Source: Methanobacteriota archaeon (lineage in GTDB: Archaea; Thermoplasmatota; Poseidoniia; Poseidoniales; Thalassarchaeaceae). From it: a DNA stretch of 14,825 nt. Positions within the stretch are counted from its first letter, which is position 1; each line of letters starts with the position of its first letter. This document shows positions 1-6,914 of this stretch, in pieces. A model generated the notes under the pieces. It saw nothing but the letters and a program-made list of their open reading frames with translations, was not told where the DNA came from and ran no database searches. Where the stretch lies: assembly GCA_002720055.1 (NCBI GenBank), contig PBGH01000001.1, forward strand, positions 51,034-65,858, in the 5' to 3' direction. The position numbers and the translations under genes are program-made.

Positions 1-2120
1 TCGATAGGTGAAGTGAAGTGAATAAATATCTCATCATAGTCATTCAAATTATCATCATCGGTATCAAAATCTAATGGATCGGTCTTATACAAATTTGTTT
101 CATTAGTATCATTCAAACCATCTCCATCATCATCATCGTCCAGGAAGTCGCATACCCCGTCTGAATCAGTGTCAGTCGGGGTGGAGTTGTAGTCTAGGGA
201 GTCAGTATCGCATGTGAGCTCGATAGTATCATTCCAACCATCATTATCATCATCAGGATCATTGTAGTCAGGCCATCCATCGTTATCTGTGTCGGTAACA
301 TTCCCGACTCCATGAAAAATCAACTCCCACGAATTTACAGTTCCGCTGTTTGAGTCACTCACTGAATCTCTAACTTTCAGAATCCAATCTCCGGTGCTTG
401 ACTCATCCCAGTGTTGAACCGACCCGAACATCCAGTTAGAGTAATCGTCTCCGTTATCCTCATGTTCCTCTGAGAGCCAGGATTCATGTCCGCTTGGAGA
501 TTCAAGAACAATGTCTAGGTTGCCTCTTGAGGTGTGACTTATATCAACCATAATCTCTACAGATTCTAATCTAATATCGATAGGGACCGTGACAGGAAAC
601 TCCGTCCATGTGTTTGCTCCGTTATCCAATTCAGTCCCCGGATTAAATGGGCCAAAAGAAGCATTAGTCTCTGTACCACTACTAGTCCAATTCTCTGCCA
701 GAGAAACTGCTTGACCAGCATCTATTGCCCCGAATCCATATTTGTGTGAAACATAGTGGCCCGCTCCGTTCATATTCCATGACGTATCATTCGCATGGTT
801 TCTCCTAGAGCTGTGGACTAGGATATTCTGAATATCCCTCCAACTTAAGTTAGGATTTGATTCCAGAATCAGTGCAATTACCCCAGAAACTAGCGGAGTA
901 GCGCTAGAGGTCCCCCCAAAGTTACTGGTATAATCTCCATTAGAATATCCAGCCGATCCAGTAATATCAGTTGTTGAAATTCCTTCGTAAACGGGGAAAC
1001 CACCATTCGAATGAGCAGTAACGAGAATATTCGCTCCAGGTTCGGAATAGGATGACTGTTCACCATAGTGATCAATCGCGGAAACAGCGATAGTATACCT
1101 GTTGTTAGCCCAACCGTCATAGTTTGAATTATCATCGAACTGTAGTCCATTCCCTGCTGCCCAAGTGTAAATGTTCCCAAGCCCGGATCTTCCATTGTAT
1201 GCTGAGTCTTCTATAGCAGCGATTGTAATTGGTCCGGGAGCCTCCAAGACGTCGCCTGTATCAGCTGGTCCCCATGAGTTAGAATAGATATCGATTTCAT
1301 TATTATCGAAGCTCAATGCATCAGCTTCTGTAGTTCCGCTGAAACCACATGCAATTAGGCGATGACCAGCTATTCCAGCTCCAAAAGCTGCGCCTGCTAC
1401 TCCGATAAAATTGTTTCCAACACCAGCAGCTACTCCTGCAACTGCAGTTCCATGTGGGTCTGAAGATGAGGGGCTGGGATCAGTATCATCGTCACACCAA
1501 TCGTAAGAATTCTGAGAGATATAGTTGGCAGAAAGATCAGAATGTGTATGATCAACTCCATCATCAATTACGCTAATTACAACTCCAGAACCATTGTAAG
1601 AATCCCATACTCCAGATACATTCGCATCCTCTCCTACCGTACCATTAGATCGCCCATCGTTGTTCAGATGCCATTGTTCATCAAATAATGTGTCATTAGG
1701 TACTAATCTGGTTGAGAATATTCTATCTATCATCGGTGAGAAAGTCTCGATTTCATTATTTTCTAGGGATTGAGTCAATCTCACCAGAGTATCATCAGTT
1801 TCATCAAATGTCCATACGTAAGATCCCTTCAGGAATTCGACCTCTTCAATCCCATCAGGTGCAGCAAATGTACTGAAGTGATCTTCTGGAGGTATCCTCG
1901 TCACTACAAGCCAACTTTTGGTCGCTGCTAGTATATTTTCATTATATTCGTCAATTACGGAGACCCTTTCAAAGGCTAATTGAACAGCTCTGGAATAGGA
2001 TTGAAGAATTAACCGTTCATCAATATCCAGGTTCTCTCCATCAACCTCTTGACTGGTCGCATTAACGGTACTAATTGGGGACAATAATAACATTAACAGT
2101 ACCAACAAGGTGCCCCTCAT
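1..2120 (-). CDS. Secreted kexin-like subtilase (S8) with P domain and calcium-binding Asp repeats, 3' end outside window
   Basis: Partial secreted serine endopeptidase; 706 codons are visible and the frame is open at the left edge. The ATG start is followed by a signal peptide (residues 1-22, hydrophobic stretch LLVLLMLLL, ending near VNA). A propeptide-like region runs to about 140, followed by NDTLFDEQWHL, the usual entry to the mature S8 domain. Catalytic residues are visible: D186 (VIDDGVD), H223 (DPHGTAVAG), oxyanion N324 (AAGNG) and S405 (GGTSSATP). The stretches YSNSWGP and GVAGAAFGAGIAG place it near the kexin/proprotein convertase branch. Residues about 487-604 form a P (homo B) domain (SRGNLDIVLESPSG; VQHWDESSTGDW). 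From 607 on, Asp-rich thrombospondin-type-3-like repeats begin (DTDNDGWPDYND, DTDSDGVCDF), likely binding calcium. At least 13 N-x-S/T sequons suggest a glycosylated exported protein. The role is probably extracellular or surface protein degradation or processing; the specificity is unknown. Confidence 0.93.
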   Translation of the reverse strand, partial: MRGTLLVLLMLLLSPISTVNATSQEVDGENLDIDERLILQSYSRAVQLAFERVSVIDEYNENILAATKSWLVVTRIPPEDHFSTFAAPDGIEEVEFLKGSYVWTFDETDDTLVRLTQSLENNEIETFSPMIDRIFSTRLVPNDTLFDEQWHLNNDGRSNGTVGEDANVSGVWDSYNGSGVVISVIDDGVDHTHSDLSANYISQNSYDWCDDDTDPSPSSSDPHGTAVAGVAAGVGNNFIGVAGAAFGAGIAGHRLIACGFSGTTEADALSFDNNEIDIYSNSWGPADTGDVLEAPGPITIAAIEDSAYNGRSGLGNIYTWAAGNGLQFDDNSNYDGWANNRYTIAVSAIDHYGEQSSYSEPGANILVTAHSNGGFPVYEGISTTDITGSAGYSNGDYTSNFGGTSSATPLVSGVIALILESNPNLSWRDIQNILVHSSRRNHANDTSWNMNGAGHYVSHKYGFGAIDAGQAVSLAENWTSSGTETNASFGPFNPGTELDNGANTWTEFPVTVPIDIRLESVEIMVDISHTSRGNLDIVLESPSGHESWLSEEHEDNGDDYSNWMFGSVQHWDESSTGDWILKVRDSVSDSNSGTVNSWELIFHGVGNVTDTDNDGWPDYNDPDDDNDGWNDTIELTCDTDSLDYNSTPTDTDSDGVCDFLDDDDDGDGLNDTNETNLYKTDPLDFDTDDDNLNDYDEIFIHFTSPI

Positions 2121-2140
2121 AGCCCCACTAGCATATCCGG

Positions 2141-2156
2141 AGAATATAGCCGTTCG
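2141..2156 (-). promoter_or_regulatory. Candidate TATA box and upstream element for the protease gene
   Basis: On the minus strand the sequence CGAACGGCTATATTCT lies in the 50-bp gap before the protease ATG. The TATATT core is centred about 26 nt upstream of the start codon. In archaea transcription begins roughly 25 nt after the TATA centre, so this would give a leaderless or very short-leader mRNA and separate control of the protease from the transporter gene. The preceding GAACGG is only a weak match to a BRE. This is motif reading alone. Confidence 0.33.
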
Positions 2157-2170
2157 TCTTGATTGCTATC

Positions 2171-3148
2171 TCAAGTATCTCCATTTTTGGAACCCTTTGG
2201 GGACGAAACCCTCCAGTAAATGAAAGGCGCAATTACGACGTACATCAGAACGCCATAGAGTCCTGAGGGAAGGCTTAGAGTGGAAAGACCGCCATCAGGG
2301 GATGCAAGAATAAGTCCTCCAACAGTTATCCCAACTGTGGCGTTTTGAATCCCACTTTCTATGGATACTGTTGTCGACCTTGCTGGCTCCAGATTTAGTA
2401 GGTTTGCACTTTGGAAACCTATAGCTAGCATCAGGATATTCAATGCAATTATTGAGGGACCTAGGGTTCCTATGTTATCCATTAGGGTCTGCCATTCGCT
2501 TGCAATCGCTGCAAGTACTATTATCACAAATAGAATGGCAGCAGTAAGATTCACCCCCTGCTCTAAGGAATCCGCTTGCTTTGGAAGATTTGCTCGAAAG
2601 TACATTCCTACCGATACTGGTAAGGTTGTGAGTAAGAACAATGTAACCCCTAGCCCAATTATATCGATTTCGGGAGCCGTCTCTCCCATGAAATGATCCA
2701 TCGAGAAACCCACGATGATTGGTAATGTGATTACAGATATTACTGAGACTACAGCTGTGTAGGAAATTGAAAGAGCGGTGTCACCTTTGGAAAGTTTTGT
2801 CAAAATGTTGGAAGTCACCCCTCCGGGACAGCATGCTAGGATCATAACACCTACCGCAAGTTCTCCATTTAGCCCCGAAAATGTGGCAATAGTGAAGCCA
2901 ACTATTGGAAGAATAATCATTTGATTGAATAAGCCAACCGAGAACGCCTTTGGTTCTGTAAAAACCAAAGTGAAATCATTTGGAGTCAGCCCTAAACCTA
3001 GTGAGAACATTATGAATGCTAGTGCTACAGGTAGGATAACTTCGATAATTACATTTCCTTCATCTTCTACCTCCTCTTGGGCATGAACCTGCCCCGAAAT
3101 CAATAATGCAAATATTACGGCCGTGATGGCCAAAACCGTCGCTCTCAT
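2171..3148 (-). CDS. Bile acid:sodium symporter (SBF/BASS) family transporter
   Basis: Sodium-coupled transporter of organic anions in the cytoplasmic membrane, 325 aa from the ATG. The frame continues upstream to a TTG at 3187. The internal ATG is preferred because it begins a good signal-like N-terminus (hydrophobic to residue 19, then QVHAQEE). About nine or ten hydrophobic segments follow. Family sites are present: the first-half motif ACCPGGVTSN (about 105-114) and the second-half ESGIQNATVG (264-273). These match the sodium-site regions of bacterial ASBT homologues, including the conserved Glu (E264) and Gln (Q268). The substrate cannot be read from the sequence. BASS relatives carry bile acids, pyruvate, pantoate or 2-oxo acids. 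It lies 41 nt after the acyl-malate synthase gene (2 nt if the TTG is used), so co-transcription and a related substrate are likely. An Asp/Glu-rich linker (25-31) follows the presumed cleavage site. Confidence 0.9.
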   Translation of the reverse strand: MRATVLAITAVIFALLISGQVHAQEEVEDEGNVIIEVILPVALAFIMFSLGLGLTPNDFTLVFTEPKAFSVGLFNQMIILPIVGFTIATFSGLNGELAVGVMILACCPGGVTSNILTKLSKGDTALSISYTAVVSVISVITLPIIVGFSMDHFMGETAPEIDIIGLGVTLFLLTTLPVSVGMYFRANLPKQADSLEQGVNLTAAILFVIIVLAAIASEWQTLMDNIGTLGPSIIALNILMLAIGFQSANLLNLEPARSTTVSIESGIQNATVGITVGGLILASPDGGLSTLSLPSGLYGVLMYVVIAPFIYWRVSSPKGSKNGDT

Positions 3149-3189
3149 GCTACTTGAGGCCTTTATCACTGTATAATCTGTGCGCAAAC

Positions 3190-4491
3190 TTAGGATTCTC
3201 TGAAATCCGAAATCGCCGAGTGCACCTCTTCATCTGTCATCATTCTTCTTTTGCTCTTGGCGACCTCAAACATGTGGGTAACCAGATCATCATCTGGCTT
3301 GTATTCATTCCGTTCTAGCCAGTGAATAACATTCGAACGTCCACTCATATGGCCTATCCTAATTACTTGTTGTAGACCAAAATCACCAGCAGGGACTCCT
3401 GAGTAAACACGATCCGCCAACCAATTATCTCCCTTGTTCATCGCTTTGATTACTGCAGATGCGTGTACTCCAGTCCCAGTCTCGAATGCATCCTCCCCGA
3501 ATACCGGGTAGTTATGGGGAAGGGCAACCTCAATGTATTCGTGAGCCTTCCTTGAATATTCGTTTAGTGAGGTTAAATCATTGCTGATTACTCCCATGAG
3601 GCTCAAATTCACCAGTGTCTGGTCTAGTGGTGCGTTACCCGCCCTTTCCCCTACTCCTAAAGCAGTTCCATGTATTACATCCGCTCCAGCTTCATATGCT
3701 GCAAGGTTGTTCGCTACTCCCAAACCTCGATCCTGATGCCCATGCCAATTCACCTCAATTTCTCTACGTTTCACTCCAGAGTCCGGAATCACTTCTTCTT
3801 GGATAAATCCAAGTAGCTTCCTCACCCCATTTGGTGTAACGTGACCACAAGTGTCGCAAACGCATATTCTGTCTGCACCTAATTCAATAGCCCTAGAGTA
3901 AACTTCTTTGATTTCTTCCGGCTTACTTCTTGTTGTATCTTCAGTTACGAACATGACCGGGATATTGTTATCGACAGCGAACGTCACTGCCTTCTCAGCG
4001 GTGGAGATGATTTTTTCCATAGTCCATCCCTCAGCAAACTGTCTTATTGGGCTAGTTCCAAGGAAAGCACTTGCTTGAATCTCCCTCTCATGTTTTGCTT
4101 GGAGATCTACGAGTGGCTCAATGTCTGAAACTAAAGTTCTTACTGCGCATCCTGGTCTTAGTTCGTATCCATGCTCCCCCATATGGTGTAGCATGGAGTC
4201 TATGTGATCAACATGATAGGGACCTGCACCAGGAAGACCCAAATCTACCTTCTGAATTCCAAGACGTTCCATGTAGTCAATTAACTCAATCTTCTGCTCT
4301 ATTTTCGGATTTCTAGCACTGGGGCTCTGTAGACCATCTCTCAAGGTTTCATCATCGAACCATAACTCATGGGGGTGGTGCCCATCTTTCCTATCAATAG
4401 AGTAACCAATCTCATTCCAGTCATATATCAGGGAATGCTCCTCCACGGTCTCCACCTGTGCCGCGATGGTTCGCTCGGTGTTTGAAACCAT
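3190..4491 (-). CDS. Isopropylmalate/homocitrate/citramalate synthase-like acyl-malate synthase (DRE-TIM metallolyase)
   Basis: Claisen-condensing enzyme expected to join acetyl-CoA (or another acyl-CoA) to a 2-oxo acid; 433 aa from the ATG. A TTG four codons upstream (4503) is the alternative start. A TIM-barrel of the HMGL-like family is shown by DETLRDG (47-53), TEDTTRS (about 183-189), the metal-site segment HGHQD (250-254) and GVGERAGN (279-286). The last is typical of synthases and not of HMG-CoA lyase. After the barrel comes GTGVHASA (His343) and a subdomain with IGHMSGRSNV and a trailing helix, as in the communication region of LeuA/homocitrate synthases. The C-terminal LeuA allosteric domain is absent. 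Two oddities: DETLRDGLQ instead of the common DTTLRDGEQ, and HxHQD where HxHND is usual. The substrate is therefore uncertain. It lies 17 nt after ctaB and just before a BASS transporter. Confidence 0.85.
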   Translation of the reverse strand: MVSNTERTIAAQVETVEEHSLIYDWNEIGYSIDRKDGHHPHELWFDDETLRDGLQSPSARNPKIEQKIELIDYMERLGIQKVDLGLPGAGPYHVDHIDSMLHHMGEHGYELRPGCAVRTLVSDIEPLVDLQAKHEREIQASAFLGTSPIRQFAEGWTMEKIISTAEKAVTFAVDNNIPVMFVTEDTTRSKPEEIKEVYSRAIELGADRICVCDTCGHVTPNGVRKLLGFIQEEVIPDSGVKRREIEVNWHGHQDRGLGVANNLAAYEAGADVIHGTALGVGERAGNAPLDQTLVNLSLMGVISNDLTSLNEYSRKAHEYIEVALPHNYPVFGEDAFETGTGVHASAVIKAMNKGDNWLADRVYSGVPAGDFGLQQVIRIGHMSGRSNVIHWLERNEYKPDDDLVTHMFEVAKSKRRMMTDEEVHSAISDFRES

Positions 4492-4508
4492 CGGGGGATA
4501 CAATCAGA

Positions 4509-5540
4509 CTATTTTTCTGTCCATATCACTGAAGAAACTGTAAACATTGCACCTAATATCGCCCCCATTGTTCCAAAACTAGCAGAAACTAAGGTAATGA
4601 ACATTAGAGCCAAATATAGCATTGAGACAAAGAATGAGTTCGTAGCACCTGAAATCTTACCAAACTTATCTTTTTCTTCCGATATATCGATCCTCCAGAT
4701 TGTAGAAGCATACCAAATTCCCAGACCGAACATGGTCAAACTAAGCATGTGGTATGCCCAACTATCCTGAATTACATCATTGAATGCAATACTGGGAGCA
4801 AACGAGAGTAGTATCAGTAAAGCTGAGTATACCTTCATTTCCAAAATTGTTCTTTTTGCACCCTTTACATTTGGCAACATAGGAACACCAGCTTTTTGAT
4901 AATCACCAGATCGAAACAATGCGAGAGCCCAGAAATGCGGAGGGGTCCAGAGAAAAATCAACGTAAACATAAACCATGGTAAATAGCTTCCAAGATCAAA
5001 AATAGAACTTATGAATGAAGAAAAGGAGGAAATTGACATGGACAAACCTTCCTCACAGGATGACCACCCGATTATTGGAGGAGTCGAACCTGCAATTCCA
5101 CCTATCACAATATTCTGGGAAGTCCTCCGCTTTAGCCAAATTGTGTATATGAAAACATAGAACAAAATGCTGAATAAGGACCAAAATGCTGCAACTTGGT
5201 TTGTAAAAATATAAAACCAAATTACTCCGACTATGGATATAGTAACACCGAACAATAAGGCAAGAATTGGGCTAATTTTACCGGAGGGAATCGCTCTATC
5301 GGCAGTCCTATCCATTTTAGGATCAATATCCCTATCATACCACATATTGATGGCATTCGCCCCTCCAGCTGTCAGATATCCTCCTAAGAGAACTATTGCC
5401 ATTGTCTCGAAGGTTTCAAATCCCAAATTGCCGGCAAGAGAATAATGGATGGTAACAGCACATAATGCTGTTATCTGAAGAAGAACAACTACTTTCGGTT
5501 TTGTTAGGGAAAAATAGCTCGAAAAAAATGTTGAAATCAA
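4509..5540 (-). CDS. ctaB: Protoheme IX farnesyltransferase (heme O synthase)
   Basis: Integral membrane UbiA-type prenyltransferase that adds a farnesyl group to protoheme IX to give heme O, the substrate of CtaA. Start chosen at TTG 5540, giving 343 aa. It shares bases with the ctaA stop (TTGA) and follows a strong GGAGG. It also places LTKP about 12 residues from the N-terminus, as in CyoE/CtaB proteins. An ATG at 5576 would add 12 residues and overlap ctaA by 40 nt. Visible signatures: the first prenyl-diphosphate/Mg site NMWYDRDID (N65, D69, D73), the loop KRRTSQNIVIGGIAG (about 137-151), LWTPPHFWALALF, and the second site DYQKAGVPMLPN (about 213-224). Eight or nine membrane segments are expected. 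A Ser-rich insert of about 15 residues (roughly 160-187) sits between GW and the LWTPPHFW helix, which is longer than usual. Confidence 0.96.
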   Translation of the reverse strand: MISTFFSSYFSLTKPKVVVLLQITALCAVTIHYSLAGNLGFETFETMAIVLLGGYLTAGGANAINMWYDRDIDPKMDRTADRAIPSGKISPILALLFGVTISIVGVIWFYIFTNQVAAFWSLFSILFYVFIYTIWLKRRTSQNIVIGGIAGSTPPIIGWSSCEEGLSMSISSFSSFISSIFDLGSYLPWFMFTLIFLWTPPHFWALALFRSGDYQKAGVPMLPNVKGAKRTILEMKVYSALLILLSFAPSIAFNDVIQDSWAYHMLSLTMFGLGIWYASTIWRIDISEEKDKFGKISGATNSFFVSMLYLALMFITLVSASFGTMGAILGAMFTVSSVIWTEK

Positions 5541-6562
5541 TACCCCTCCTCTCTCGCCGTAATACAACCCAACCATGCCGTTGCTATTGTCAGGAAGGTA
5601 ATCGAGGCAAGCATAAGATGAACCAAGGAGAGATACTCAAAGAAACCTTCCTCTACATCCCAAGAAAGAACGTATGTGGCCCCAATTAGGGTATTGGTCA
5701 AGAAAAGTGCTGTAGAAGACCATATCCAATTCCTCAATACCCTATCTTCATCTTTAACTAAGTATGAAGCAGAAATAAAAACAAACAACATTGTCCCAAC
5801 AAACCATCTATGTACTATTTGAGACTGAGCAACCCAGTCTTCAATAGAATCGACGATTTCTCCTCCGCAAAGAGGCCAAGAATCCGGTATTCCATTCACC
5901 CCACAGCCATAGTTCGCTCCCGGAGTTGTGGAAACAAAAGTACCTGAAAAAATTGAGAAAAATGATCCTATGGATAGAAAACCGATCCATAGAAGCCATC
6001 TATTGGATGATTCATTTTCAAATACAATCCATCTGGGAGTACTCCCCTCTTCGTGAGAAATCTTCAGCCAAAGCCAAATCAAACTCATAGTGAAGGCAAG
6101 AGCTGAGCTTAGGTGAATCCCAACGCTCCAGTGAAGATTATCCATTTTCACGGTCAACCATCCAATTGCACCTTGCCAGACAATTAGAATTACATTTACT
6201 GTTGCGATGAGTTTTAGATGTGAACTAACATCTTTCTGTCGACGAATCAAGTACCAATTGGTTAGAACCAACGGGCCTAAAATAAATCCCGCAAGGAATC
6301 TATGAATCCATTCTGTAAATATCTGAAATTTAGTATATCTATGTCCGGAACCACGGGAGTCAATTTCATCTGGATTTTCATTCCACCATTCTTCTTGTTC
6401 ATCTTCAGAAACATCGAAACCCCAAGTTCCGAAACAGGTAGGCCAGTCCGGACAAGACTCGCCTGCATCATAGATGCGAATCAAACCACCTAGTGCGATT
6501 ACTATCAGCGTTATTCCCAATAAGCAGGAGGTAAGAATTTTCAAGTGTCTCAAGTTTGTCAA
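5537..6562 (-). CDS. ctaA: Heme A synthase (COX15/CtaA family)
   Basis: Eight-helix membrane enzyme that oxidises heme O to heme A for aa3-type cytochrome oxidase; 341 aa. The N-terminal signature GGLIRIYDAGESCPDWPTC carries the first extracellular Cys pair (C37, C43). A second pair is likely C220 and C232 (YGCGVNG... PLCGG). The four heme-ligand histidines of the family are in place: H87 in EWIHRF (with conserved E84), H150 in GIHLSSA, H251 in QIVHRW and H315 in LVHLML. The first loop has an acidic stretch (about 50-70), somewhat longer than in Bacillus CtaA. The start is a TTG, the only upstream start before the conserved region, preceded by GGAGTGA at 9 nt spacing. The 3' end overlaps the ctaB start (TTGA), so the pair is translationally coupled and acts in sequence in heme A synthesis. 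Confidence 0.95.
   Translation of the reverse strand: MTNLRHLKILTSCLLGITLIVIALGGLIRIYDAGESCPDWPTCFGTWGFDVSEDEQEEWWNENPDEIDSRGSGHRYTKFQIFTEWIHRFLAGFILGPLVLTNWYLIRRQKDVSSHLKLIATVNVILIVWQGAIGWLTVKMDNLHWSVGIHLSSALAFTMSLIWLWLKISHEEGSTPRWIVFENESSNRWLLWIGFLSIGSFFSIFSGTFVSTTPGANYGCGVNGIPDSWPLCGGEIVDSIEDWVAQSQIVHRWFVGTMLFVFISASYLVKDEDRVLRNWIWSSTALFLTNTLIGATYVLSWDVEEGFFEYLSLVHLMLASITFLTIATAWLGCITAREEGY
5543..5551 (-). promoter_or_regulatory. Shine-Dalgarno sequence selecting the ctaB TTG start
   Basis: The minus strand reads GAGGAGGGG followed by TA and the TTG at 5540, inside the last codons of ctaA. GGAGG is the ideal anti-16S match, with a spacing of about 4 nt. It argues for translation re-initiation at the TTGA overlap rather than at the upstream ATG 5576, which has no such sequence before it. 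Confidence 0.5.
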
Positions 6563-6568
6563 GATATT

Positions 6569-6575
6569 TCACTCC
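6569..6575 (-). promoter_or_regulatory. Shine-Dalgarno sequence for the ctaA TTG start
   Basis: The minus strand reads GGAGTGA with nine bases between GGAG and the TTG at 6562. It supports the non-ATG start of ctaA, for which no upstream ATG or GTG is a good alternative. Confidence 0.42.
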
Positions 6576-6593
6576 CTCAAGGGGATGTGTGCT

Positions 6594-6869
6594 TCACTCT
6601 TCCTCGAAATGGGGGTCAATGTCAATTGGAATTCTATTTTGCTCATACTCTAGGGTCGCAATCTTCATTGGATCGAGAACAACCTTCTCCTTTGCATCAT
6701 CGACTCCATAGAGTTGAATCAACTCGCCACTGAATTTTTCTCTTAACTCATCTTCTGATACGAATAGGGGCGCACCCATACTAATTTGAAGGGCTCTAGC
6801 ACCAATTATTCTAGCCTTTTCGAAGCGTGTATGTGCACGTGCTGGCTCAACCATCGAGCAGGCCACCAT
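6594..6869 (-). CDS. rpo6: DNA-directed RNA polymerase subunit Rpo6 (RpoK, RPB6/omega homologue)
   Basis: Small assembly and stability subunit of archaeal RNA polymerase, 91 aa. The core is unmistakable: [20 protein letters not shown] (13-32), then the C-terminal [19 protein letters not shown], which matches the DPIxIAxxExxxGxIPI end of archaeal Rpo6. Between them is an insert of roughly 25 residues (about 38-62, [20 protein letters not shown]), longer than in compact archaeal versions. The tail is acidic (FEEE) where many Rpo6 proteins end in basic residues. A perfect GGAGGT lies 2 nt before the ATG 6869 but 5 nt before an in-frame GTG at 6866, so the GTG may be the true start; ATG 6854 is a third option. 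It sits 31 nt before ctaA and 45 nt after the thiolase gene, away from the ribosomal-protein cluster that usually hosts rpoK. Confidence 0.93.
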   Translation of the reverse strand: MVACSMVEPARAHTRFEKARIIGARALQISMGAPLFVSEDELREKFSGELIQLYGVDDAKEKVVLDPMKIATLEYEQNRIPIDIDPHFEEE

Positions 6870-6871
6870 AG

Positions 6872-6877
6872 ACCTCC
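6872..6877 (-). promoter_or_regulatory. Shine-Dalgarno sequence of rpo6
   Basis: The minus strand carries a perfect GGAGGT. Spacing is 2 nt to the ATG at 6869 and 5 nt to the next codon, GTG 6866. The better spacing of the GTG suggests that initiation may occur there. Confidence 0.5.
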
Positions 6878-6914
6878 AAATAAGTCCTATGACTGAACTG
6901 TCTTCCCCAATCGT

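Noticed and set aside
890..1195. 101-codon minus-strand open frame inside the protease gene
   Set aside because: It lies in another frame within the S8 domain, whose catalytic motifs fix the true frame; the translation resembles no known family.
2361..2696. 111-codon plus-strand open frame opposite the BASS transporter
   Set aside because: It is antisense to conserved transporter sequence, with no start signal or recognisable protein features.
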